From the NCBI GenBank assembly GCA_035763625.1, contig DASUAS010000341.1, positions 1 to 13,488 on the forward strand: 13,488 nt of DNA. Reading direction: 5' to 3'. Below the pieces are notes generated by a model. The model made no database searches and was not told the origin of the DNA. It saw only the letters and a list, made by a program, of their open reading frames with translations. This document shows, piece after piece, positions 6,315 through 13,486 of the stretch. Source of the DNA: DASUAS01 sp035763625. GTDB taxonomy: Bacteria > Actinomycetota > Acidimicrobiia > IMCC26256 > DASPTH01. A program made the position numbers and the translations under genes. Position 1 is the first letter of the stretch. The number at the start of each line of letters is the position of its first letter.

Positions 6315-8681
6315 TCAGAGGCCGCGGGGGCGGGTGCCGATGACCTGGGTCTCCTCGAGCGCGACGAACGCCTCCTCGTCGAGGCCGAGGTCGTCGACGA
6401 GGATGTCGTGGTTGTGCTGGCCGAGCGTGGGCGCCGGCGTGCGCAACCAGTGGTCGACCGACGCGAAGCGGAACGGCAGCGTCGGCGTGGGCATCACGCC
6501 GACGATCGGATGGTCGATCTCCTCGTAGAACCCGCGCGCCAGCAGCTGCGGGTGGCCCATGAGCGAACGCGGATCCCGCCCGATCGCCGCGGGCACACCG
6601 TGCGCGACGAGCCGCTCGGCCGCGTCGGCCGGCTCGCGCTGCGTGCTCCACTCCTCGAGGCGCGCGTCGAGCTCGTCGTGGCGGGCCCGACGGCCGGGGT
6701 ACGTGGCGAGGTCCGGATCGAGTGCCCACTCGGGCCGGCCGAGCGCGTCGACCAGCGCGGCCCACTCGTCGTCGGTGGTGATCGAGATCGCCAGCCACGT
6801 CTCGTCGTCGCGCCCGCGGTACAGGCCCTGTGGCGCGACGTGGGGACTGCGGTTGCCGTCACGCTCGAGGAGGTTGCCGTATGCGGTCGCCTCCAGCACG
6901 AGCTCGGCGGCGGCGTTGAGCGCGCCCTCCACCATCGTCACCTCGAGCAGGCTGCCGTGGCCGGTGACCTCTCGTTCCGCCAAGCCGACGATCAGCGCGA
7001 ACGCCGCGTGCATCCCCGCGTTCGGATCGCTCGGGCCGCGCTGGATCCGCGGCTGGTCGTCACGGAAGCCGGTGATCCACGCGAGCCCGGTCACCTGCTC
7101 CATCGTCTGCGCGAAGCCGACGTTGTCACGCCAGGGACCCGACAATCCGAACGCGGGCATGCGCACGAGCAGGCAACGCGGGTTGAGCGCCTGCACCTGC
7201 TCCCACTCGAGCCCGAAGTTCGTGAGGACGCGCGGCGAGAAGTTCTCCAGCACCGCGTCGCTCTCGGCGATGAGCCGGCGCAGCAGCTCGAGTCCCTCGT
7301 CGCTCCCGAGATCGAGGGTGAGGTTGCGCTTGTTCGTGTTCGAGCACAGGTAGTGGGTGCTGCGCTCCCACCATGGCCCGTCCATCCCGGTACCCGCGCC
7401 CGTCGCCCGCATCCCGTCGATGCGGCCGACCGACTCCACGTGGATGACGTCGGCGCCGAGCGCGGCCAGCGCGCCGGCGGCGATGGGCCCGGCCCACCAC
7501 GCGGTGAGGTCGAGCACGCGCACACCCGCGAGCGGGAGGTCGCGATCGGGTGCAGTGATCGTCGGACGTGACGGCGTGTGCGCCTCGATCCGACCGGTGT
7601 GCTCGCCCAGACGAGGCGCCGGTCGTGGAGGCGGCGGATCCTCGTCGTCCATGCGCCACGGGCGACGGGGGAACTTGAACGACTCCGACGCGTCGTCGAC
7701 GAAGACGCCGCGCGCCACGAAGTGGTCGCAGTCGAGGATGTTGTGCGGCCCGTGCACCGGCGCCACCGGGATGCGCAGCTCGCTCGCCTGCCGCACGATG
7801 TCCTCGGTCGTGTACTGGCGCGTCCACTCGTGCACGAGATCGTTCCACTCGTCCCAGCGCTGCTGCCGGTCGACGTGGTTGCTGAACTCGTCGGTCTCGA
7901 TGAGGTCGGGCCGACCGAGCATCAGCAGGAAGCTGTGGAACTGCTCGCGGCTGTTGGTGCAGAAGCCGACGTAGCCATCGAGGGTGGGCTCGACCGACGG
8001 CGTCTCGATCGTGCGCGTGGCGCCCACCATCGGCGGATCGCCGAGCAGTCGTCGCAGGTACTCGGCGTAGCTGTTGGCGGCGATGGTCATGACCTCGGCG
8101 ATCGAGAAGTCGATGTGATCGCCGTGACCCGAGCGCGCCGCGCGCCGCGCCGCCGCCGCGACGGCCATGGCCGAGAACGTGCCCGCCAGCCATTCGCTGG
8201 TGCGCCCGCCGGCCTGGAACGGGCGGCTGCGCACCGAGCCGCGCCCGACCAGGCCGCCCGATTCCGCTTGCACGATGAATTCCGACGTCGGCCGCTCCGC
8301 GTACGGACCCGCGCGTCCGTACGGGGTGATCGAGCACACGATGAGGCCCGGATGCTCCTCGAGCCAGCGCTGCGGGTCGAGCTCCGAGGCGGCGTGGCTC
8401 TCGATGACGACGTCGGCGTCCGCGATCAGCGCCTCGACGTCCGGATCTCCCGGTCGACCGACGACCGAGCGCATGCCGTGGTGCAGGAACTGGAAGAGCG
8501 CGCCGCCGGTCTCGACGTCGACGGCGGCGCCGCCTGCCGACCACGCGCGCCACGGGTCGCCTCCCGGCGGCTCGACCTTGACCACGTCGGCACCCGCGTC
8601 GCACAGCAGGCGCGCGCAGTACCCGCCCGGGATGCCAGTGCTCAGATCGACGACGCGCAGCGCCGCCAGACCCTGCTGCAA
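6315..8681 (-). CDS. Tandem (two-domain) class III CoA-transferase, CaiB/BaiF family
   Basis: A 788-aa protein made of two CaiB/BaiF domains. Domain 1 (about 5-345) starts LAALRVVDLSTGIPGGYCA and has ADVVKVEPPGGDPW (31-44). A linker rich in Pro and charged residues spans about 343-382. Domain 2 (about 383-785) starts LPLAGVRVLDLTAWWAGP (382-399) and has LGADVIHVESVGR. At the site of the catalytic Asp, domain 2 has D552 (GPSDPNAGM), while domain 1 has E163 (GRTSEWLAG). The protein thus resembles a fused heterodimer with one active and one structural half, an architecture comparable to two-subunit transferases such as BbsEF. The start is TTG 8681: an in-frame TGA lies two codons upstream and the next ATG (residue 70) would delete the first CoA-binding segment. 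It begins 3 nt after the DUF35 stop, so it is the third gene of that operon. It probably transfers CoA to or from an intermediate of the aldolase step; substrate unknown. Confidence 0.93.
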   Translation of the reverse strand: MQQGLAALRVVDLSTGIPGGYCARLLCDAGADVVKVEPPGGDPWRAWSAGGAAVDVETGGALFQFLHHGMRSVVGRPGDPDVEALIADADVVIESHAASELDPQRWLEEHPGLIVCSITPYGRAGPYAERPTSEFIVQAESGGLVGRGSVRSRPFQAGGRTSEWLAGTFSAMAVAAAARRAARSGHGDHIDFSIAEVMTIAANSYAEYLRRLLGDPPMVGATRTIETPSVEPTLDGYVGFCTNSREQFHSFLLMLGRPDLIETDEFSNHVDRQQRWDEWNDLVHEWTRQYTTEDIVRQASELRIPVAPVHGPHNILDCDHFVARGVFVDDASESFKFPRRPWRMDDEDPPPPRPAPRLGEHTGRIEAHTPSRPTITAPDRDLPLAGVRVLDLTAWWAGPIAAGALAALGADVIHVESVGRIDGMRATGAGTGMDGPWWERSTHYLCSNTNKRNLTLDLGSDEGLELLRRLIAESDAVLENFSPRVLTNFGLEWEQVQALNPRCLLVRMPAFGLSGPWRDNVGFAQTMEQVTGLAWITGFRDDQPRIQRGPSDPNAGMHAAFALIVGLAEREVTGHGSLLEVTMVEGALNAAAELVLEATAYGNLLERDGNRSPHVAPQGLYRGRDDETWLAISITTDDEWAALVDALGRPEWALDPDLATYPGRRARHDELDARLEEWSTQREPADAAERLVAHGVPAAIGRDPRSLMGHPQLLARGFYEEIDHPIVGVMPTPTLPFRFASVDHWLRTPAPTLGQHNHDILVDDLGLDEEAFVALEETQVIGTRPRGL

Positions 8682-8684
8682 CGG

Positions 8685-9101
8685 TCAGGCCGGCCGGAAG
8701 TACGGCAACGTGAAGCCGCCTTCCATCTCGTGGAACTCGACCGCGACGCGCATGCCGATCTCCACCGCGTCGTGCTCGCACCCGATGAGGTTGGAGAGGA
8801 TCTGCCAGCCCTCGGCCATGTCCACGATGATCGCGACGTAGGGCACCTCGAACGTCGGCATCTGCGGACGCCACACCGTCGTCCAGCTGTACACCTCGCC
8901 GGTGCCCGCGCTCGCTTCCCACGTGAGTTCCTGCGAGGTGCAGTTCGAGCAGAGGTACGCGGGTGTGTGCGTGGCGTGTCCGCACACGCCGCACCGTTGG
9001 AAGAGGAGCTCGTGGCGGGCGCAGCCGTCCCAGTAGGGCTGGGTGAGGGTTCCCGGGTGCGGGACGGGCACCTTGCCGGTCTGCGGCTTCAGCATGGTCA
9101 T
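8685..9101 (-). CDS. DUF35 zinc-ribbon/OB-fold protein, partner of the thiolase-fold protein
   Basis: A 138-aa protein. Residues 37-54 form a rubredoxin-like zinc ribbon with four cysteines (C37, C40, C51, C54; CGVC and CSNC). An OB fold follows (about 65-138; GEVYSWTTVWRP, VPYVAIIVDM, GMRVAVEF). This is the DUF35 family. In actinobacterial steroid degradation the DUF35 domain of ChsH2 binds the thiolase-fold protein Ltp2 and the pair performs retro-aldol cleavage of a 3-hydroxyacyl-CoA side chain. Here the gene stands alone, without a fused MaoC hydratase domain, and overlaps the thiolase-like gene by the ATGA arrangement (ATG 9101, TGA at 9100-9098), which implies coupled, equimolar synthesis. 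GGGAG lies ten bases before the ATG. A second ATG two codons later is an alternative start. The frame is open much further upstream but that part is the shadow of the thiolase-like gene. Confidence 0.92.
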   Translation of the reverse strand: MTMLKPQTGKVPVPHPGTLTQPYWDGCARHELLFQRCGVCGHATHTPAYLCSNCTSQELTWEASAGTGEVYSWTTVWRPQMPTFEVPYVAIIVDMAEGWQILSNLIGCEHDAVEIGMRVAVEFHEMEGGFTLPYFRPA

Positions 9102-10267
9102 GGTCGTTCGACTCCCAGCAACATCACGTCGGTGAACAGCGCGCCCGACCCGCCGTTCGAGCACATCGCCACCTCGGCTCCTTCGACCTGGTTCGTCGCG
9201 CACTCGCCGCGCAGCTGCTCGACGCCACGGATCACGCGTTGCAGCATCTGCGCCGACGCACCGGCGTGGCTGTACGACATGACGCCGCCGTCGGTCGTCA
9301 CCGGATACCGACCGCCGGGTTCGATCGCGCCGCTGGTCACGAAGTCGCCCCCCTCGCCCTCGCCGCAGAAGCCGTAGGCCTCGTACTGACGGATGATCTC
9401 GAACGAGAAGGGATCGTAGAACTCGCACACGTCGACGTCGGTGGGGCCGAGGCCGGCGGTGCGGAAGGAGTCCTCGGCCGCACGCCGGCCCACGGTGCCG
9501 TTCACCCAGTCGGCACGCCGGTTGCCACCGAGCTCCCAGGTGGGCGGGTTCTTGTAGGCGCTGCCGCCGCTGTCACCGTTGCCCCCGAGCACGTAGACCG
9601 GCTTCCGGGGCGCGTCGGCGGCGAGATCGGCGCGCGTCAACACGAGCCCGCACCCGCCCTCCGACGCGGTCGCGCAGTCGAGGAGGTGGAACGGGTCGGC
9701 GACCATGCGGCTGTCGAGGACGTCCTGGGGCGTGAACGGCCCCCGGCCGCGGTAGATGGCGCCGGGGTGCACGTGCCCGTTGTTGCGGATCACCGAGGCG
9801 ACGGTGGCCAGGGCGTCGGGCTTGGTGCCGTACACGTGCATGTGACGGCGCGCGACCAGCGCGAACTCGGCTGCGGTGAACATCCCGAACGGTGCGACGA
9901 ACTCACTGCTCGGGCGGGTCCACGGCGCGGTCGACGCTCGGTCGACGTACACACCCGCGGTGCCCGCGAGCACGAGCACCTTGGTGGCCATGCCGGCGGC
10001 AACCGCGGTGGCGGCCTGGAGGATGGCGGGGATGCCCGACCACGACGACGTGACCCACGCCGGCGAGAGCCGCGCCTGGTACACGAAGTCGTTGGCGAAC
10101 TGCCCCACGACGCCGTCGACGTCACGGATGGCGAGCCCGGCATCGGCGAGCGCGCCCAGGCCGCCCTTGAAGGCGATCGACATCGAGTCGTCGCCCTCGA
10201 GCACCCGCGCCTGCTCGGTGTTGAAGATCCCGGTGATCGCGACGTCGTGGTACGGGTGGGTGGCCAT
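9098..10267 (-). CDS. Thiolase-fold lipid-transfer protein (SCP2-thiolase/Ltp2-like), probable retro-aldolase
   Basis: A 389-aa thiolase-superfamily protein of the non-thiolytic lipid-transfer branch. The CxSG nucleophile motif of true thiolases reads S75-W-S-G here, so the catalytic Cys is absent. The C-terminal half has CEFYDPFSFEIIRQYEAYGFCGEGEGG (281-307) and DGGVMSYSHAGASAQMLQ (326-343), followed by VEQLRGEC, a pattern shared with Ltp2-type aldolases in which tyrosines are catalytic; Y284 and Y332 are candidates. With the overlapping DUF35 gene it should form a complex that splits a 3-hydroxyacyl-CoA into a ketone or aldehyde and a short acyl-CoA such as acetyl- or propionyl-CoA. ATG 10267 follows a mirror-image -10 box and has no ribosome binding site, suggesting near-leaderless expression. 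It heads a three-gene operon ending in the tandem CoA-transferase and is divergent from the flavin monooxygenase. Steroid specificity is not shown by the sequence. Confidence 0.92.
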   Translation of the reverse strand: MATHPYHDVAITGIFNTEQARVLEGDDSMSIAFKGGLGALADAGLAIRDVDGVVGQFANDFVYQARLSPAWVTSSWSGIPAILQAATAVAAGMATKVLVLAGTAGVYVDRASTAPWTRPSSEFVAPFGMFTAAEFALVARRHMHVYGTKPDALATVASVIRNNGHVHPGAIYRGRGPFTPQDVLDSRMVADPFHLLDCATASEGGCGLVLTRADLAADAPRKPVYVLGGNGDSGGSAYKNPPTWELGGNRRADWVNGTVGRRAAEDSFRTAGLGPTDVDVCEFYDPFSFEIIRQYEAYGFCGEGEGGDFVTSGAIEPGGRYPVTTDGGVMSYSHAGASAQMLQRVIRGVEQLRGECATNQVEGAEVAMCSNGGSGALFTDVMLLGVERP

Positions 10268-10332
10268 GGAGCGGCCAACGTACCGGCTGCGCCCGTGTGC
10301 GTGCCCAGCCCGGCAGGGGTACGTTCCGGCCC
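10268..10332. promoter_or_regulatory. 65-bp divergent promoter region with mirror-image -10 boxes
   Basis: An 8-bp inverted repeat, AACGTACC (10277-10284) and GGTACGTT (10318-10325), supplies TACGTT as a -10 box in both directions. Rightward, seven bases separate it from ATG 10333; leftward, nine bases separate it from ATG 10267. Neither gene has a Shine-Dalgarno, so both transcripts are probably leaderless or nearly so. The -35 regions, if 17 bases away, would overlap at about 10297-10305, so the two promoters may compete or be controlled by one bound protein. No convincing -35 hexamer is visible. Confidence 0.6.
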
Positions 10333-11502
10333 ATGAAGTTCTCGATGATCTTCGAAGCCCAGGTCGAGTTCGGCACGCCCGACGTCGAGCGGCAGGCGAT
10401 CCGCAACTGCGTCGAGCAGGCCGTGTTCGCGGAGGAGGTCGGCTTCGACGGCGTGTGGGCCGTCGAGCACCACTCGCTCATCGAGTACTCGCACATGAGC
10501 GCACCCGAGATCTTCCTCACCGCGGTGGCAGCGCAGACGTCGCGCATCCGTGTCGGACACGCGGCGGTGTGCATGCCGTTCGGCTACAACCACCCCGCGC
10601 GCGTCGCAGAACGCGCCGCGATGCTCGACATCATCTCCGACGGCCGGCTCAACCTCGGCGCCGCGCGCGGCGGCACCGTGCAGGAGATGTCGCTCTGCGG
10701 CGTCGACCCCGAGCTCACGACGCCGCAGGTGAAGGAGGCGTTGAGGTTCATCGGGCACTGCTGGCGCGAGGACACCATCCAGTGGGACTCCGACCTGCTG
10801 AAGATCCAGCACCCGCCCGGGCGGCCACCGCACACGGTGGTCCCGCGGCCGGTGCAGCTCCCCCACCCGCCGCTGTTCCTCGCGTGCACCAACCCCGAGA
10901 CCGTGCGGCGCGCGGCGCAGTACGGCGTCGGCCCGATGGTGCTCGGGTTCGGGGGACCCGAGGTGATCGGTGGTATGCGGCGCATGTTCGACGAGGAGCG
11001 TGCCGCTCGCGACCCCGACGCGGTCGTGTCACCCGGGATGATCAACGACGAGTTCGTGGCGCTCTGCCCGACCTTCCTCATGGACGACCGCGACGAGGCG
11101 TTCCGCAAGGGATGCCGCGCGCTGCGGTTCTTCGCCGAGGCGATCTCGCACTGGTCGGCGCCGAACGGCGTCGCGCCGGCGCGCGACACGGAAGGCATCG
11201 ACAACGCGGCCTACATGGCGGAGCACCTGCGCCAGGCGCGCGCCGCGATCGAACGCGGCGAGGCGCCTCCGACGGCCGCGTCACCGCTCTACAACACCGA
11301 TCACGCGCTCGGCGACGTCGACACCGCCATCGCCTACGTGGAGCGGCTGCGCGCCGCGGGCGTCGACAACGTGATGTGCCTCATCCAGATGGGCACGCTC
11401 ACGCAGGACGAGATGATGGAGTCGATCCGCCTCTTCGGCGAGCAGGTGATCCCGCACTTCCGAACGGAGGATCGCGCCGCTCAGCCCTCGGCGGCGAGCT
11501 GA
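10333..11502 (+). CDS. LLM-class (luciferase-like) flavin-dependent monooxygenase
   Basis: A 389-aa bacterial luciferase-like protein, a TIM barrel that uses reduced FMN (or F420 in some actinobacterial branches) and oxygen. It has the family signature MKFSMIFEAQ at the first strand, EEVGFDGVWAVEHH (34-47), and the segment MPFGYNHPARVAERAAMLD (81-99) continuing into SDGRLNLGAARG (102-113). The C-terminal AAGVDNVMCLIQMG (341-354) is the expected last strand. ATG 10333 is chosen over an in-frame start at 10297 because homology begins there and the TACGTT box lies seven bases before it. It is divergent from the aldolase operon, and its last 22 nt overlap the end of the convergent ligase gene. 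Possible roles are Baeyer-Villiger or other oxygenation of a ketone released by that aldolase, or hydroxylation of the substrate; this is inference from context only. The cofactor is undetermined. A separate flavin reductase is not present in the window. Confidence 0.93.
   Translation: MKFSMIFEAQVEFGTPDVERQAIRNCVEQAVFAEEVGFDGVWAVEHHSLIEYSHMSAPEIFLTAVAAQTSRIRVGHAAVCMPFGYNHPARVAERAAMLDIISDGRLNLGAARGGTVQEMSLCGVDPELTTPQVKEALRFIGHCWREDTIQWDSDLLKIQHPPGRPPHTVVPRPVQLPHPPLFLACTNPETVRRAAQYGVGPMVLGFGGPEVIGGMRRMFDEERAARDPDAVVSPGMINDEFVALCPTFLMDDRDEAFRKGCRALRFFAEAISHWSAPNGVAPARDTEGIDNAAYMAEHLRQARAAIERGEAPPTAASPLYNTDHALGDVDTAIAYVERLRAAGVDNVMCLIQMGTLTQDEMMESIRLFGEQVIPHFRTEDRAAQPSAAS
11475..11496. terminator. 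Weak GC hairpin across two convergent stops
   Basis: CGCCGC (11475-11480) and GCGGCG (11491-11496) can pair around a 10-base loop exactly where the two convergent genes overlap. No T run follows on either strand. It may help bidirectional termination, but such short GC arms are frequent by chance in this DNA. Confidence 0.2.
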
Positions 11503-13007
11503 TCCTGCAGGACGCGCTTGTCGATCTTGAGCATCGCCGTCATCGGGAGCGCGGTGACGACCTCGAGCCGGTCGGGTCGCTTGTAGTCGGCGAGGCGCGC
11601 ACCGACGAAGGCGCGCAGCTCCTCGAGCGTCGGCGGGTCGGCCGCATCGATCGGCTCGACGAACGCGACGCCGATCTCACCGATCGTCGGCGCGGGCGTA
11701 CCGACGATCGCGACCCGCGACACCTTCGGGTGGTCCGCGACCACGCGCTCCACCTCGAGCGGATGCACGTTGAAGCCACCGCGGATGTACATCTCGCTGG
11801 TGCGACCCTTCAGCACGAGGTTGCCGTCGTCGCGCAGCTCGCCGAGATCGCTGGTGGTGATCCAACCGTCGGGCGAGAGCGCGTCGGCGGTGCGCTCCGG
11901 ATCGTTCCAGTAGCCGCGCATGCTGCACGGCGAGCGGAGCGTGACGACGCCGACGTCGCCTTGCGGTACCGCGGCGCCATCACCGCCCACGAGCTTGAGC
12001 TCGATGCCCTCCTGGGGGCGACCGACGGTGTGCAGCAGCACCTCGGGCGGATCGTCGACGCGCGTACCGGTGATCGACGACGACTCGGTGCACGCGTAGC
12101 GCACCACGATCGGGCAGCCGAGGCGCGTCCGCATCTTCTCGGCAAGCTCGGGCGTCACCGGTGCGGAGCCTGTCGACGCCAGGCGCAACGACGACAGGTC
12201 GGCCTCGTCGAGCTGGGGCAGATCGACGAACTTGCTCCACTGGGTGGGTACGCCCTGGCCTACCGTCACGCGCTCGCGCACCATGTTCTCGAGCATCGAC
12301 TCCACCGTCCACGGTGTGCCGGTGAGCACCGAGTTGATCACGAACTCGACCTGGTCCCACAGCTTGTTCATGTAGCCCGCGTGCGGGAAGGGCACTGGCA
12401 TCAGGCGCACGTCGTGGTAGGAGCTGAGGATGTTGCTGAGGCGGGCCGACGCCTCCATCGCGCGGTGGTCGAACCACGCGCCCTTCGGGAGCCCGGTGGT
12501 GCCGCTGGTCCAGACGATGCACACCGGATCGCCGGGAGCTCGACGGGGCCGGCCGATGAGCTCGGTGCCGGCGGTCCACGCCTGCGCCACCTCCGCCCGC
12601 GACATCGTCACCTTGGGCGTCGGCGCGTCGTCGGGAATCGCGAACGTGTCGCCCTCGTGGAGCAGCGCCACCGGTTCGCACCGTTGGAGGATCGCGGTGG
12701 TCTCCCCGGGTCCCAATCGGGTGTTGATGCCGGTCGCGACCGCGCCGAGCCGCGTACATGCGGCGTACGCGACCGCGTAGTCGATGCAGGACGACAGCCA
12801 GAACGCGACGACGTCGCCGGGCGCCACGCCGCGCGCGCGCAGCTCGGCCGCGAGCGAGTCGGCGCCGGTCAACCACTCGCCGTAGGTCATGCGCTGCTCG
12901 CCGTCGACGTACGCCAGCGCGTCGGGCTCGCGCGTGCCGATCTCCTCGAACAGGTCGCCGAGCGTCGCGCTCGCGACGCGAGGTCCCGGAACGACCGCGC
13001 TGCTCAC
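11481..13007 (-). CDS. AMP-forming acyl-CoA synthetase/ligase (ANL superfamily)
   Basis: A 508-aa enzyme that activates a carboxylic acid as an acyl-adenylate and then transfers it to CoA. All adenylation core motifs are readable: the phosphate loop VWTSGTTGLPKGAW (165-178), YACTESSSITGTR (304-316), DGWITTSDLGEL (380-391), the hinge GRTSEMYIRGGFNVHPLEVE (401-420), and LPMTAMLKIDKRVL (487-500) with K494 as the likely adenylation lysine. The last motif has Leu where a Gly usually precedes that lysine. I chose GTG 13007, which overlaps the TGA of the upstream SnoaL-like gene (GTGA), because domain homology begins shortly after; an upstream in-frame extension to 13082 is the shadow of that gene. 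The two are a coupled pair. It may supply the CoA thioester that enters the neighbouring pathway. Likely substrates are medium, branched or cyclic acids, but specificity cannot be read. Confidence 0.94.
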   Translation of the reverse strand: MSSAVVPGPRVASATLGDLFEEIGTREPDALAYVDGEQRMTYGEWLTGADSLAAELRARGVAPGDVVAFWLSSCIDYAVAYAACTRLGAVATGINTRLGPGETTAILQRCEPVALLHEGDTFAIPDDAPTPKVTMSRAEVAQAWTAGTELIGRPRRAPGDPVCIVWTSGTTGLPKGAWFDHRAMEASARLSNILSSYHDVRLMPVPFPHAGYMNKLWDQVEFVINSVLTGTPWTVESMLENMVRERVTVGQGVPTQWSKFVDLPQLDEADLSSLRLASTGSAPVTPELAEKMRTRLGCPIVVRYACTESSSITGTRVDDPPEVLLHTVGRPQEGIELKLVGGDGAAVPQGDVGVVTLRSPCSMRGYWNDPERTADALSPDGWITTSDLGELRDDGNLVLKGRTSEMYIRGGFNVHPLEVERVVADHPKVSRVAIVGTPAPTIGEIGVAFVEPIDAADPPTLEELRAFVGARLADYKRPDRLEVVTALPMTAMLKIDKRVLQDQLAAEG

Positions 13008-13486
13008 GTCGGCGCGAGCACGGCCGCCCAGCCCTCCGGGTCGACGCCTTCGGTGGTCACCGTGCGCTTGGTGATGAGCCACTCGCCGTCGACGACACCG
13101 AACTCGTCGAGGTAGCGACCCCAGTGGTCGAGGCCGAACGACGACAGCACCGCATAGTGGGTACGCACCCGGGCGCGCGTCTCCGACTCGATCTCGATCT
13201 GCGGGTTGCTCGTGAAGTGCCGGATGGACGGGCGCGTGCCCGGGGGCAGGTATCGGCCGGTGGTCGCGGGCGCGCCGGGGGCGAGCGCCTTGGCGTCGCG
13301 CACCTCGAGCAGCGCCTGCAGCACTGCGTCACGACCGTGCTGCACCTCGCCGTCACGGATGGTGAACTCCACGTCGGGCGCCAGCACCTGCACCATCTCG
13401 GCCATGCGTCCGGCGTCGCCGTTGGAGTTCCAACGGGCGATGAGGTCGCGGATGCTCTCGCGCGCCACCAGCTCCCACAGCTCCAT
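13004..13486 (-). CDS. SnoaL/NTF2-like (nuclear transport factor 2 family) protein
   Basis: A 160-aa protein with the cone-shaped NTF2-like fold of the SnoaL_4 type. Recognisable are the N-terminal helix IRDLIARWNSNGDAGRM (12-28), APDVEFTIRDGEVQHGRDAV (36-55), the family pattern SIRHFTSNPQIEIES (87-101), and HWGRYLDEFGVVDGEWLITKR (121-141). Members serve as isomerases, dehydratases, hydrolases or structural ligand pockets, and several occur in steroid and aromatic catabolic clusters, so the exact reaction is unknown. H90 and D127 lie in a polar pocket and could be catalytic. Its stop overlaps the GTG of the ligase gene, so the two are coupled. The ATG at 13486 overlaps a TGA (TGATG) at the right window edge, which may be the end of another gene further upstream in the same operon. 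An upstream start beyond the window cannot be excluded. Confidence 0.85.
   Translation of the reverse strand: MELWELVARESIRDLIARWNSNGDAGRMAEMVQVLAPDVEFTIRDGEVQHGRDAVLQALLEVRDAKALAPGAPATTGRYLPPGTRPSIRHFTSNPQIEIESETRARVRTHYAVLSSFGLDHWGRYLDEFGVVDGEWLITKRTVTTEGVDPEGWAAVLAPT

Noticed and set aside
7126..8994. A 622-codon minus-strand open frame overlapping the tandem CoA-transferase
   Set aside because: It is a +1 shadow of the CoA-transferase and DUF35 genes, rich in Arg and Gly with no recognisable motif. The alternative frame shows full CaiB/BaiF domains.
9098..10267. Ordinary acetyl-CoA acyltransferase (thiolase)
   Set aside because: The catalytic Cys motif is replaced (Ser75) and the C-terminal GHPxGA motif is absent. 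The partner DUF35 gene also points to the lipid-transfer/aldolase branch.
9876..13115. A 1079-codon open frame on the plus strand
   Set aside because: It runs antisense to the aldolase, ligase and SnoaL-like genes and out of frame through the monooxygenase gene. Its translation is Arg/Ala/His-rich without domains, the usual shadow of GC-rich codon usage.
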